This document shows positions 43,635-52,378 of a stretch of 64,000 nucleotides of DNA, in pieces. The stretch spans positions 770,001 to 834,000 of the forward strand of contig NZ_CP081878.1 of NCBI RefSeq assembly GCF_022170825.1, in the 5' to 3' direction. This DNA is from Exiguobacterium acetylicum (lineage in GTDB: Bacteria; Bacillota; Bacilli; Exiguobacteriales; Exiguobacteriaceae). The position numbers and the translations under genes were made by a program. The notes beneath the pieces were generated by a model, which was given only the letters and a program-made list of their open reading frames with translations, was not told where the DNA came from and did not search any database. Positions within the stretch are counted from its first letter, which is position 1. Every line of letters begins with the position of its first letter.

Positions 43635-43673
43635 AAAAGCACTTGCTCTGCGAAATGCAGGCAAGTGCTTTTT
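43635..43673. terminator. Bidirectional terminator
   Basis: AAAAGCACTTGC / GCAAGTGCTTTT with inner CTGC/GCAG; serves the convergent YitT and HAD genes. Confidence 0.85.
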
Positions 43674-43679
43674 CGTTCT

Positions 43680-44489
43680 TCAAGCGAGTCCTAATACGTG
43701 TCTCAAGTAGTAAGCAATCCCGTCGTCCTCGTTTCGCTTTGTTGTACCGTTCGCGAGATGTTTTAGCGCAGGAATTGCATTTCCCATCGCGACTCCATGA
43801 CCCGCATACTCAATCATCTCTAGGTCGTTTTCCTCGTCACCGAAAGCGACGATTTGTTTTGAGTCGATGCCGAGGTGGCGCGCGATATGTGCGAGTCCGA
43901 CTGCTTTGCTTGTCCCTTTTCGCATCACTTCGACCATGAATTCAGGTTTCACCCATTGGCGATTGAGAACGGTTTCGGCATGGACACCGGATAGTTCGGA
44001 GCGAATCTCATCAACATGTTCACCCTTCGCATGAATCAGAAGAGAAGTTGGCTCGTGAAGAAGCACCTTGCGTAAATCACCAGTTGTAACAGATAAAGCG
44101 TGATCGGTATAAAATTCATAGATACCGACTGGGTCATATTGAAAATAGACATGATCCGTGACTTCACAGACAATATTTTGTGTCTTTGTTTCAGCGACGG
44201 ATTCCAAAATATGTTGAACAGTCTTTAATGGAATCGGATGATGCTGCACTTCGAAGTGGGCATCTTGCGGGTGGTGGACGAGACCTCCATTAAAATTAAC
44301 GATTGGTGTCGTCAAGCCAAGCTGTTCATAGTATTTTCGGGCATGACGAAATGGTCGTCCTGTTGCGATGACGACTTCGTGACCGTTCGCACGTGCGCGC
44401 TGAAGTGCACTGATGTTCGCAGCACTGATTGTTTTATCATCTTTTAAAAGGGTGCCGTCGAGATCGACAGCAATTAAGTGACGGGTCAT
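43680..44489 (-). CDS. Cof-type HAD-IIB hydrolase
   Basis: 269-aa phosphatase of the YidA/YwpJ group. HAD motifs: IAVDLDGTLLKDD (I, nucleophile Asp), VIATGRP (II), the conserved lysine in RKGTSKAVGL (III), and VAFGDEENDLEMIEYAG (IV). Substrate probably sugar phosphates or flavin nucleotides; not specified by sequence. GGAGG precedes ATG 44489; 15 upstream in-frame codons lack an SD. Confidence 0.9.
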   Translation of the reverse strand: MTRHLIAVDLDGTLLKDDKTISAANISALQRARANGHEVVIATGRPFRHARKYYEQLGLTTPIVNFNGGLVHHPQDAHFEVQHHPIPLKTVQHILESVAETKTQNIVCEVTDHVYFQYDPVGIYEFYTDHALSVTTGDLRKVLLHEPTSLLIHAKGEHVDEIRSELSGVHAETVLNRQWVKPEFMVEVMRKGTSKAVGLAHIARHLGIDSKQIVAFGDEENDLEMIEYAGHGVAMGNAIPALKHLANGTTKRNEDDGIAYYLRHVLGLA

Positions 44490-44631
44490 GATGAAATCCT
44501 CCGCTTTCTTTTCGTTAATTCTACTGTAGCACATGAAGTGATCGTCCTTTGTATGAAACGATTAAGTTTTTCAAGTAAAAGAAAGCGCTTGAAAAAATTA
44601 GAGAAAGGCTGTTGCTTGGATTAAAAAATGG

Positions 44632-44637
44632 TATACT
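44632..44637 (+). promoter_or_regulatory. Extended -10 of the DUF2929 gene
   Basis: TGG-TATACT, about 50 bases before the start. A cre-like dyad GAAAGCGCTTGA lies at 44581-44592, about 40 bases upstream; its match to the cre consensus is partial. Confidence 0.5.
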
Positions 44638-44687
44638 ACAAATCGTAGGACAACACTATAGTACGTTATGGAAACGGAGGGGAAATC

Positions 44688-44882
44688 ATGCGTTTTCTCG
44701 TTACATTCTTTTGGTCGTTCTTACTCGTGAACACAGCTGTGTTCATCGTATCAGCGGTTGATGCAGTACCGTATAGCTTCGGATTCGCGACAGCGATGTC
44801 TGTCGTCACTTCACTTGTCGTCTTCGCACTCGATGCCGTCAATGAAGATTTAGGTCTTGGTCAAGGGACTAAGGCAGAATAA
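44688..44882 (+). CDS. YjzD-like small membrane protein (DUF2929)
   Basis: 64 aa, two membrane helices (about residues 3-25 and 31-50) and a short acidic tail. The start MRFLVTFFWSFLL and SAVDAVPYSFGFATAMSVV follow the pattern of B. subtilis YjzD. Function unknown. GGAGGGGA is upstream of the ATG, and it is flanked by its own promoter and terminator. Confidence 0.85.
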   Translation: MRFLVTFFWSFLLVNTAVFIVSAVDAVPYSFGFATAMSVVTSLVVFALDAVNEDLGLGQGTKAE

Positions 44883-44883
44883 G

Positions 44884-44925
44884 AAAAAGCGAGATGTCGT
44901 CATAAGGACGATAGGCTCGCTTTTT
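44884..44925 (+). terminator. Terminator of the DUF2929 gene
   Basis: AAAAAGCGAG / CTCGCTTTTT with inner CGTC/GACG. Confidence 0.9.
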
Positions 44926-44945
44926 GTCTTAAGGAGGAAAAATCA

Positions 44946-46079
44946 ATGATTGTCATCGAACAAGTCTTGTGGCAGCAAACGCCTCAAAATATTTACATAG
45001 CAGGAAATCAGATTATCGGGATTGGTTCCTACACGATCGATCAAGCACTGATCACGCAACGGATCGATGGTCGCGGCAAACGGTTAGTACCGGGATTCAT
45101 TGACGGACATCTACATCCGATCGGTGGGGGTGGAGAAGGTGGTTTCGCCACAAGAACGGCACCGTTGACTGTTCGAGACATATTCGAAGGTGGTGTCACG
45201 ACGGTCGTTGGATTACTCGGAACGGATGGTTGGACACGAACGGGAATCGATCTACTGGCACATATACGAGGATATGCTGCATCTGGTATCCGCCCCTTTC
45301 TATTAAGCGGAAGTTATATGGTTCCACCGGTCTTCCTGACGCAATCGACAGGACATGATATCGTCCTCATCAATGAAGTGATCGGTATCGGGGAAATTGC
45401 CATCAATGATCACCGATCGACACAACCGACAGCCCATGAACTCGCACGATTAGCCTCAGAAGCGCGAATTGCCGGAATGGTCAAAGGAGTGTCGGGAACG
45501 ATGAACGTCCATATCGGAGACGGGAAACAAGAGCTCGATCTGTTACATGAGGTGATGGATACGACAGACCTGCCAATCGGACAATTCCTGCCGACGCATA
45601 TCAATCGAAGTGAACGAATCTTTGAAGCTGGACTCGCGTGGGCGAAACGAGGGGGACGGATTGATTTCACGACGTGTACGACGGAAAGCTTCATTGCAGA
45701 AGGCGAGATTCCAGCAGGTGAGGCAGTTGCTCGTGCTCTGGCAGAAGGAATTCGACTCGAGCAGATTACGATGTCGAGCGATGCTGGCGCCAGTCTTCCA
45801 GCGTTTGACGATGCAGGTCGACTAGTCCGGATCGACACAGGAAAACCGTCTTCTTTGATGCAAGCCGTACGCGATGCGGTGACGCATGGTGTTGATTTCG
45901 ATAGCGCGATAGCGACGATCACGCGACATGTCGCAGATGCTTATGGTGTCACAGGTGGTCAGATAGCGGTCGGAGAACGAGCTGATCTGTTACTGATTGA
46001 TGACGCTTTGCAAATCGATACGATTCTTGCGAATGGTCATGCTATAATGGTTCAGAAAAAATGGCTAATACCAGAATGA
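44946..46079 (+). CDS. iadA: Isoaspartyl (beta-aspartyl) dipeptidase
   Basis: 377-aa amidohydrolase-fold metallopeptidase that removes isoaspartyl residues from dipeptides formed by protein ageing. Metal ligands visible: GHLHP (about residue 55), E in GEIAINDHRS, H in PTHINRSE, and D in MSSDAGASLP. The central residue that bridges the two zinc ions (often carboxylated Lys or Glu) appears as the E of GEIAI. AAGGAGG lies 8 nt before the ATG. Followed by a thioredoxin-like gene after 13 bases, so probably one transcript. Confidence 0.92.
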   Translation: MIVIEQVLWQQTPQNIYIAGNQIIGIGSYTIDQALITQRIDGRGKRLVPGFIDGHLHPIGGGGEGGFATRTAPLTVRDIFEGGVTTVVGLLGTDGWTRTGIDLLAHIRGYAASGIRPFLLSGSYMVPPVFLTQSTGHDIVLINEVIGIGEIAINDHRSTQPTAHELARLASEARIAGMVKGVSGTMNVHIGDGKQELDLLHEVMDTTDLPIGQFLPTHINRSERIFEAGLAWAKRGGRIDFTTCTTESFIAEGEIPAGEAVARALAEGIRLEQITMSSDAGASLPAFDDAGRLVRIDTGKPSSLMQAVRDAVTHGVDFDSAIATITRHVADAYGVTGGQIAVGERADLLLIDDALQIDTILANGHAIMVQKKWLIPE

Positions 46080-46092
46080 CGGAGGGATAGAC

Positions 46093-46581
46093 GTGTCAAA
46101 GAAATCGAAACGAAAAAATACGAAAAAACCGCAATCCAAGGCGAATTGGATTACAGCGGGAGTCATTGCCTTGATCGTATTGATTGGGGGATTACTGCTT
46201 GTCTTTACGGACCGAGAAGATTCCGCATCAAAGAATGGCAATTTAACGGCTACACAAGTCGCAGATAAAGTGAAATCTGGCGATGAATTCTATACGTATT
46301 TCTATCAAACGGGTTGTTCCCACTGTGAAAAAGTAAAACCATACCTCGTACCGCTCGGTGAAAAACAAGATATTCCATTCGAACAGATTGATCTTGCTGT
46401 TGAACAATCGGCTTGGGATACGTTTGGCATTGAAGGAACACCAACTGTCGTTCACTTTAAGGACGGTAAGGAAGTCGGACGGGTAGCAGGAGAGCAAACG
46501 GAAGACAGCTATAAAGAGTTCTTCGCTGGAAAAGACGTAAAGGACTCAAAAGAAGAATCATCTGGTGATCTCAATGATTAA
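46093..46581 (+). CDS. Membrane-anchored thioredoxin-like protein
   Basis: 162 aa. Basic N-terminus, one membrane helix (about residues 18-38), then an extracytoplasmic thioredoxin fold with active site CSHC in YQTGCSHCEKVKPYL (about residue 76), and the cis-Pro segment GIEGTPTVVHF. Probably a thiol-disulfide oxidoreductase or redox chaperone on the outer face. The tail is acidic. GTG start with GGAGG 7 nt upstream. It overlaps psd by 8 bases. Confidence 0.88.
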   Translation: MSKKSKRKNTKKPQSKANWITAGVIALIVLIGGLLLVFTDREDSASKNGNLTATQVADKVKSGDEFYTYFYQTGCSHCEKVKPYLVPLGEKQDIPFEQIDLAVEQSAWDTFGIEGTPTVVHFKDGKEVGRVAGEQTEDSYKEFFAGKDVKDSKEESSGDLND

Positions 46582-47353
46582 AAAATGGTTCTACTCTCGT
46601 GTGTTCGAATTAAATGGACACCCGCTTGTTGCCAAACAACTGAAACGTTTTGCGATGAGCCGTATCAGTCGTCCGTTCATTCGTCCGTTCGTTCAGGCAT
46701 ATGATTTAAATATGGCAGAAGCGACTCGGAGCCTTGAGGAGTATTCGAGTTTACATGACGTCTTTGTTCGTCATGTCAAACCAGAAATGCGACCGATCGA
46801 TCAAGCAGAAGGCGCATTCGTTAGTCCTTGTGACGGTGTATTGTCTGTCGTTGACGATTTGACTGCTGATAGTCGCTTTACCGTCAAAGGACAATCGTAT
46901 ACAGTATCAGAATTACTCGGTTCCCATCATGAAGCACAGCAATACGTTGGGGGGCGTGTGATGATCTTTTATCTAAGTCCGCAAAACTATCACCGTGTCC
47001 ACGTTCCAATGGATGGGACGGTTCGGACGAGTTATACACTCGGACGCGATTCGGCACCGGTGAATGAGATTGGTTTGACGCATGCACTTCGTCCATTGAC
47101 ACGGAACTATCGTCGTGTGACGCGTATCGTCCAAGGAAAACATGCTTTAGAACATGTCATGGTCGGTGCACTGAACGTCAACTCGATTGTTCGCACGAAC
47201 GAAGCAAAAGATCTTCGACGCGGTGACGAGTTCGGTTACTTCTCATTCGGTTCAACAGTTGTACTGATTTGTCCGAAAGATGCATTGACCTTAGATACCC
47301 AAGCGATTGGACCAGTTTTAATGGGGCAACGCCTCGGACAATGGCATTCATGA
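46574..47353 (+). CDS. psd: Phosphatidylserine decarboxylase
   Basis: Pyruvoyl enzyme converting phosphatidylserine to phosphatidylethanolamine, downstream of PssA. 259 aa. The self-cleavage site that yields the pyruvoyl subunit is the GS of FGSTVVLI near the C-terminus. Other family blocks: SPCDGVLS, FYLSPQNYHRVHVPMDG and EHVMVGALNVNSI. ATG 46574 overlaps the thioredoxin-like gene; a GTG three codons earlier is possible. SD is weak (GGTGA), in line with coupling to the upstream gene. Confidence 0.92.
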   Translation: MIKKWFYSRVFELNGHPLVAKQLKRFAMSRISRPFIRPFVQAYDLNMAEATRSLEEYSSLHDVFVRHVKPEMRPIDQAEGAFVSPCDGVLSVVDDLTADSRFTVKGQSYTVSELLGSHHEAQQYVGGRVMIFYLSPQNYHRVHVPMDGTVRTSYTLGRDSAPVNEIGLTHALRPLTRNYRRVTRIVQGKHALEHVMVGALNVNSIVRTNEAKDLRRGDEFGYFSFGSTVVLICPKDALTLDTQAIGPVLMGQRLGQWHS

Positions 47354-47357
47354 GAGC

Positions 47358-47380
47358 GAGACGCCCGTTTTGGGCGTCTC
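47358..47380 (+). terminator. Hairpin after psd
   Basis: GAGACGCCC / GGGCGTCTC, 9 bp, 5-nt loop. Tail CTTACGTTTA is poor in T, so it may be a weak terminator. Confidence 0.6.
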
Positions 47381-47404
47381 CTTACGTTTAGGGAGGAATG
47401 AATC

Positions 47405-48754
47405 ATGCCGGCATTGGCATTAGCAGAAATCGGAAGCACGCAGGTCCAGACGTATATCGCACTCATCATCTTTTTAGTGACCTATGGCTTCATCATCAGT
47501 GAAAAAGTAAGTCGAGCAATCGTTGCCTTACTTGGAGCGCTCGCGATGGTCATCATCGGCATCGTGGATCTCGAGACTGCATTATTTGAATACATCGAGT
47601 GGGGAACGATCGTCTTGTTGATTGGAATGATGATTCTCGTCACGATTGCCAATCAATCTGGATTGTTCGAATACATTGCGATTCGTGCGGCGAAGACGAC
47701 AAAAGGAGACCCAATCAAGGTACTGATTCTATTGTCTGCCTTGACGGCACTTGGTTCTGCCTTCCTTGATAATGTCACGACCGTTTTACTAATCGTTCCA
47801 ATCACGTTTTCGATTACGAAAATACTTAAGATTGCGCCGTTTCCGTTCTTACTGGCGGAAGTTTTGTTCGCGAATATCGGTGGAACGGCGACATTGATCG
47901 GTGATCCCCCGAACATCATGATCGGTGCAGCGAATCCACACTTGACGTTTAACGCCTTCTTATGGAATCTCGCACCGATCATTCTCATTATCACGATTGT
48001 GACGATTGGTATTCTCTATTTTGTCTTCCGGAAGCAACTACACGTCGAAGCAGAAGATCGCCAAAAATTGATGGAAATCGACGAAAAGAGTTATATCGTT
48101 AGTCGAAAATTGGTTACGCGGAGTAGTATCGTTCTCATCAGTACGATTGCGTTGTTCGTACTCCACCCGATTCTTGACCGGATTGGGTTGCATCTTGAAG
48201 CACCAGCCATCGCGATTCTTGGAGCGACGGTTCTGATGGTGCTAACAATCGAAAACGATCATCAGCTCGAGGGCATTTTTGCTCGGATTGAATGGACGAC
48301 GATTTTCTTCTTCGCCGGATTGTTCGTGCTCGTCGGTGGAATTCAAGAAGCGGGTATCATTCGCTATCTCGCTGAAAAGACGATTGACCTGACAGGTGGC
48401 GACATTCAGACGACGGCAACGGCTGTCCTATGGTTGTCAGGCATTTCCAGTGCGACGATCGATAACATTCCGTTCGTTGCAACGATGATTCCGCTCATCA
48501 ATGATGTAGCTGCTGGAATCGGATTATCTCCTGCAGATGCGAAAGTGGATGTCTTATGGTGGTCGCTCGCACTTGGTGCATGTCTTGGAGGGAACGGAAC
48601 ACTCATCGGTGCGTCAGCGAACGTCATCGTTGCTGGTCTCGCAACACGACAAGGCGAAAAATTCACCTATATGCGCTTTTTAATTTACGGAGCACCGATT
48701 ACAATCGTGACGTTGATTTTATCACAACTCTATCTATGGATTCGCTATTATTAA
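47405..48754 (+). CDS. ArsB/NhaD-superfamily ion permease
   Basis: 449 aa, 10-12 membrane helices in two halves. Family hallmarks: SAFLDNVTTVLLIVPIT and the matching second-half SSATIDNIPFVATMIPLI, NIGGTATLIGDPPNIMIG and GACLGGNGTLIGASANVIV. Such inverted repeats with D-N-x-T/P and G-x-P/A-x-N occur in arsenite, Na+/H+ and P-protein-type carriers. Without arsR/arsC nearby, arsenite is unlikely; substrate unknown. GGGAGG lies about 9 nt before the ATG. Confidence 0.9.
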   Translation: MPALALAEIGSTQVQTYIALIIFLVTYGFIISEKVSRAIVALLGALAMVIIGIVDLETALFEYIEWGTIVLLIGMMILVTIANQSGLFEYIAIRAAKTTKGDPIKVLILLSALTALGSAFLDNVTTVLLIVPITFSITKILKIAPFPFLLAEVLFANIGGTATLIGDPPNIMIGAANPHLTFNAFLWNLAPIILIITIVTIGILYFVFRKQLHVEAEDRQKLMEIDEKSYIVSRKLVTRSSIVLISTIALFVLHPILDRIGLHLEAPAIAILGATVLMVLTIENDHQLEGIFARIEWTTIFFFAGLFVLVGGIQEAGIIRYLAEKTIDLTGGDIQTTATAVLWLSGISSATIDNIPFVATMIPLINDVAAGIGLSPADAKVDVLWWSLALGACLGGNGTLIGASANVIVAGLATRQGEKFTYMRFLIYGAPITIVTLILSQLYLWIRYY

Positions 48755-48786
48755 GAAAACGGGAGGTCCGCCTTCCGTTTTCTTTT
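48752..48786 (+). terminator. Terminator of the permease gene
   Basis: AGAAAACGG / CCGTTTTCT with inner GGAGG/CCTTCC pairing; overlaps the stop codon. Confidence 0.8.
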
Positions 48787-48814
48787 GTGCGTCGCTCTTA
48801 CTATCTGATTGTGC

Positions 48815-48820
48815 TATAAT
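48815..48820 (+). promoter_or_regulatory. Promoter of the yqeG operon
   Basis: TGC-TATAAT extended -10, about 75 bases before yqeG; no strong -35. Confidence 0.6.
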
Positions 48821-48890
48821 CGAACGATAAGAGCATAACTGTTTCTTAAACTTAACTATAGAGCTAGACCATTATCTGGAGGTTTTATTC

Positions 48891-49475
48891 TTGTTCAAAC
48901 GACTTTATCCGAAACATTTCGTGGCTTCGATCTACGATATCGACCTTGAAATGCTCAAACGAAACGGTGTCAAAGCCATTTTGACCGATCTTGATAATAC
49001 GCTCGTCGCATGGAATATCGCAGATGCTCCAGACGAATTGGTTGCTTGGCTGGATATGGTGAATAATCAATATGGTTTCGACGTCATCATCGTATCGAAC
49101 AACAATGGAGATCGCGTCAAGAAGTTCGCGGATCCACTCGGACTGCACTATATTGCGCCGGCTCGAAAACCGTTACCTATCGGTTTTAAGCGAGCCCTAA
49201 CGGAATTCGGGTATCACGCGAAAGAAGTCGTCTTCTTAGGAGATCAACTCTTCACGGATGTACTCGGTGCAAACTCCGTTGGAATCGAAGTCATCCATGT
49301 TCAACCCGTCGTTAAGACGGACGGTGTCGTCACGAAATTCAATCGCCTGATGGAACGTGTCATTTTCCGCCGGATGAAACGCAAAGGAATCTATAAGTTG
49401 ACACAACGCGTCAAAGAAGATCCTTCAGCGCTTGAACATCCGATCGAAACACTTCGTCAGGATAAGCAACAATAA
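48891..49475 (+). CDS. yqeG: YqeG-family HAD phosphatase
   Basis: 194 aa. HAD-IIIA phosphatase: nucleophile motif ILTDLDNTLVAWN, motif II IIVSNNN, lysine in ARKPLPIGFKRAL, motif IV VVFLGDQLFTDVLGAN. Resembles phosphatidylglycerophosphatase-type HAD enzymes; the true substrate in Bacillus is not firmly settled. TTG start with GGAGG 8 nt upstream. Heads the conserved ribosome/NAD/competence gene run. Confidence 0.92.
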   Translation: MFKRLYPKHFVASIYDIDLEMLKRNGVKAILTDLDNTLVAWNIADAPDELVAWLDMVNNQYGFDVIIVSNNNGDRVKKFADPLGLHYIAPARKPLPIGFKRALTEFGYHAKEVVFLGDQLFTDVLGANSVGIEVIHVQPVVKTDGVVTKFNRLMERVIFRRMKRKGIYKLTQRVKEDPSALEHPIETLRQDKQQ

Positions 49476-49618
49476 CCCTGTCAGATCGGTAGATGAAAGG
49501 GAAGGCAGCAGTCGCAACATGTACGGCGAGAGGTCGGAAGTTACGCTCTTGGAGTAGCGAGCAGGGCGCTACGGTGAAAAGAGAAGGGGCATCGTTCCCG
49601 CATGCGGCTCAACATAAT
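49476..49618 (+). other. Structured leader between yqeG and yqeH
   Basis: 143 bases where Bacillus has almost none. Folds visible: TCGC/GCGA (49512-49529 area); CTCTT (49546-49550)/AAGAG (49579-49583) enclosing a perfect 6-bp hairpin GTAGCG (49554-49559)/CGCTAC (49567-49572). The frame is open in phase with yqeH back to 49493, so this could be an N-terminal extension, but the translation looks unlike protein and the conserved YqeH start is at 49619. No known riboswitch signature recognised. Confidence 0.45.
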
Positions 49619-50728
49619 ATGATCGAAGAAATCCACTGCGCTGGTTGTGGTGTCGCCATTCAAACGGAAGACACAAAAGCACCAGGATACGCACCTAAAT
49701 CTGCACTTGACCGTGAAATGGTCATTTGCCAACGTTGCTTTAAATTAAAGCACTACAATCAAATTCAAGATGTATCATTATCGGACGATGATTTCGTTAA
49801 AATCTTAGACGGAATCGGTCAAAAAGATGCACTTGTCGTTAAAATCGTCGATATCTTCGATTTTAATGGAAGCTGGTTACCAGGGTTACATCGGTTCGTT
49901 GGTAAAAACGATGTATTACTCGTTGGGAACAAAGCTGATTTATTACCGAAGTCACTCAACCCGAATCGCCTCATGAACTGGATGCGTCAAGCATCCAAAG
50001 AACTCGGATTACGTCCAGTTGACGTTCATTTGATCAGTGCGAAAAAAGGTCATGGTGTTGATGAACTCGCTGAAAAAATCGACTATTATCGTAAAGGGCG
50101 CGATGTCTACGTCGTCGGTTGTACGAATGTCGGAAAATCGACATTGATCAACCAAGTCATCAAACGTTTTGGTGAAGAGGATGAAGCTGTCATCACAGTC
50201 AGTCACTTCCCGGGAACAACACTTGATTTGATTGATATCCCACTCGACGATAACTGTAACCTGTATGATACACCGGGAATCATCAATCATCATCAGATGG
50301 CTCACTATGTTGATGCGAAGGACTTGAAATTGATCACACCGAAAAAAGAGATCAAACCACAAGTCTTCCAAATCCATCCGCAACAGACACTCTTCTTTGG
50401 AGGTCTTGCACGATTGGACTATATGGAAGGGAACAAGCGTTCATTCGTCATCTACATGTCGAACGAATTGAAAGTTCACCGGACGAAGCTTGAAAAGGCA
50501 GACGATTTATATGCGAACCACAACGGTGAGCTGTTGTCTCCACCAAACGAAAAGACGCGTGAGATGCTACCGCCGCTCGTTCGTCATGAATTCAGCCTCC
50601 GCGACAACATGAAGACGGATATCGTCTTCAGTGGACTCGGTTGGGTTGCAGTTCATGGAAAAGGTGGACGTGTCGCTGCTTATGCCCCAAAAGGTGTCGC
50701 TGTATCTTTACGTGAGGCGCTCGTCTGA
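49619..50728 (+). CDS. yqeH: Circularly permuted GTPase YqeH (30S assembly)
   Basis: 369 aa from the conserved start MIEEIHCAGCGV. N-terminal zinc finger CAGC...CQRC, then a permuted GTPase domain: G4 NKAD precedes G1 GCTNVGKST and G3 DTPG. C-terminal domain VFSGLGWVAVHG. Needed for 30S subunit maturation. No SD is within 15 nt of ATG 49619; in-frame GTG 49574 or ATG 49493 are alternatives, so the start is unsure. Stop overlaps the aroE start by one base (TGATG). Confidence 0.92.
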   Translation: MIEEIHCAGCGVAIQTEDTKAPGYAPKSALDREMVICQRCFKLKHYNQIQDVSLSDDDFVKILDGIGQKDALVVKIVDIFDFNGSWLPGLHRFVGKNDVLLVGNKADLLPKSLNPNRLMNWMRQASKELGLRPVDVHLISAKKGHGVDELAEKIDYYRKGRDVYVVGCTNVGKSTLINQVIKRFGEEDEAVITVSHFPGTTLDLIDIPLDDNCNLYDTPGIINHHQMAHYVDAKDLKLITPKKEIKPQVFQIHPQQTLFFGGLARLDYMEGNKRSFVIYMSNELKVHRTKLEKADDLYANHNGELLSPPNEKTREMLPPLVRHEFSLRDNMKTDIVFSGLGWVAVHGKGGRVAAYAPKGVAVSLREALV

Positions 50729-51516
50729 TGCGCTTTGCCGTCATCGGTCACCCGATTGCCCATTCACTTTCACCTGAGCTGCATACAGCTTGGCTGAGAG
50801 CGGCTGGGCTTTTCGGCTGTTATGACCTCATCGATGTAACAGAGCAAGAATTGCCGCAGATCATTACGAAATTACGCACACGTCAGCTGGACGGGATCAA
50901 TGTGACGATTCCGCATAAGACAGCGATCATTCCGTATCTGGATCGATTGGAACCAGCAGCTCAAAAAGCAGGAGCCGTGAACACGGTGTACCGTAAAGAT
51001 GGGCAGTTGATTGGTGCGAATACGGATGGGATTGGATTCGTTCGTGCATTAACGGCGCGTCGTCCATCATTTAAAAAGACACTCGTTCTTGGTGCGGGTG
51101 GTGCAGCGCGAGGCATCATTGCTGCTTTGCCTGGAGATGTGACGATTACGAATCGGACACAGGAACGCTCCGAGACAGTTGCTGCTGAATTTGGAGCACA
51201 TGTTCTGCCTTGGCAAGAAACCTTTGATTTAACAAGTTACGACGTCATCATTAATACGACTTCTGTCGGGATGGCACCACATGTCGAAGCACGTCCGATC
51301 GAATTGACCGAGACGCACGCCTTAATTTGTGATATTATTTATCGACCGACGCCGACCCGTCTATTGCATGAAGCGACCGAAAAAGGTCTCGACACACTTG
51401 ACGGCGTCCCGATGTTCGTCTTACAAGCGGCTGAAGCATTTGAACGCTTCACCGGAAAAGCACCTGACCTCGCACTTGGCGAGCAGGTGATACGAAAGCA
51501 ATTGGAGGAATTTTAA
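50728..51516 (+). CDS. aroE: Shikimate dehydrogenase
   Basis: 262 aa; NADPH-dependent reduction of 3-dehydroshikimate to shikimate in the aromatic pathway. Substrate site GHPIAHSLSP and NVTIPHK with the catalytic Lys; NTDGIGF; NADP site LVLGAGGAARGI and NRTQERSE. TGATG overlap with yqeH gives coupling. Confidence 0.95.
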   Translation: MRFAVIGHPIAHSLSPELHTAWLRAAGLFGCYDLIDVTEQELPQIITKLRTRQLDGINVTIPHKTAIIPYLDRLEPAAQKAGAVNTVYRKDGQLIGANTDGIGFVRALTARRPSFKKTLVLGAGGAARGIIAALPGDVTITNRTQERSETVAAEFGAHVLPWQETFDLTSYDVIINTTSVGMAPHVEARPIELTETHALICDIIYRPTPTRLLHEATEKGLDTLDGVPMFVLQAAEAFERFTGKAPDLALGEQVIRKQLEEF

Positions 51517-51518
51517 TC

Positions 51519-51812
51519 ATGTTAACAGGTAAACAAAAACGTTTTTTACGCGCGACAGCTCACGATTTAAACCCGATTTTCCAAGTCGGTAAAAATGGAG
51601 TCGGAGAAGCAATGTGTGCTGATTTGATGGATGCGCTCGAAAAACGGGAACTCTTAAAAGTACAAGTATTACAAAATTGCGCAGATGCACCGAAGGATGT
51701 TGCACAAGAACTCGTCGCAGGAACGAATGCTGAACTCGTTCAAGTCATCGGAAAAGTCATCGTTCTCTATAAAGAATCTAAAGAAAATAAAACGCTCGAA
51801 TTGCCACGATGA
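51519..51812 (+). CDS. yhbY: CRM-domain RNA-binding protein YhbY/YqeI
   Basis: 97 aa, single CRM domain with the pattern LTGKQKRFLRATAHDLNP, FQVGKNGV and the GxxG-type loop (GKNG). Binds pre-50S/rRNA in relatives. Its SD GGAGG lies in the aroE end. The stop overlaps nadD by 4 bases. Confidence 0.92.
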   Translation: MLTGKQKRFLRATAHDLNPIFQVGKNGVGEAMCADLMDALEKRELLKVQVLQNCADAPKDVAQELVAGTNAELVQVIGKVIVLYKESKENKTLELPR

Positions 51813-52378
51813 AAATCGGACTGATGGGCGGAACGTTCGATCCTCCGCATATCGGTCATCTCCTGATTGCCGAACAAGCGCAGGAACAACTCGAACTCGA
51901 TGCGGTCTGGTTCGTACCAGCGAATGTGCCACCGCATAAACAACGTACTGTCACAGAAGCATCAAAGCGTCTACGTCTTGTAGAAGAAGCGATTGCATTA
52001 AATCCGACTTTTTCTGTCTCAGCAATTGAGTTTGAACGAGAAGAGCCTTCCTATACGTATGATACGATTCGTGCACTCAAGCACCGGTACCCAGAGCATG
52101 AGTTTCTGTTTCTGATCGGCGCAGATTCATTGGTTAGTCTCGATACGTGGTACCAAGCAGAACGGTTATACGAGGAAGTCGTCTTTGGTGCCGTCGCTCG
52201 ACCGGGAAGTCGGTATCTGATTCCGCATGGTGCCCATGTGAAAGCGGTTGATATGCCATTGCTAGAAATTTCTTCGACAGATATCCGGCAACGGGTCGCG
52301 CGCGGACGGAGCATTCGCTACCTTGTACCGGAAGCCGTTCGACAACGGATTGAGGAGTGGAATCTATATGCGCCTTGA
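51809..52378 (+). CDS. nadD: Nicotinate-nucleotide adenylyltransferase
   Basis: 189 aa; makes deamido-NAD from nicotinate mononucleotide and ATP. Nucleotidyltransferase signature GGTFDPPHIGHLLIAEQA (residues 6-23, with the (T/H)xGH motif) and SSTDIRQRV near the C-terminus. ATGA overlap with yhbY. Confidence 0.96.
   Translation: MKIGLMGGTFDPPHIGHLLIAEQAQEQLELDAVWFVPANVPPHKQRTVTEASKRLRLVEEAIALNPTFSVSAIEFEREEPSYTYDTIRALKHRYPEHEFLFLIGADSLVSLDTWYQAERLYEEVVFGAVARPGSRYLIPHGAHVKAVDMPLLEISSTDIRQRVARGRSIRYLVPEAVRQRIEEWNLYAP

Noticed and set aside
45410-45922. 170-codon frame on minus inside iadA
   Set aside because: Antisense shadow of a well-conserved gene; no SD or family match. The same holds for the long antisense frames in addB (7898-8323, 8666-9094) and comEC.
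49476-49618. T-box or known riboswitch before yqeH
   Set aside because: No T-box AGGGTGGNACCGCG sequence and none of the conserved cores I know (TPP, FMN, SAM, lysine, cobalamin) are visible.
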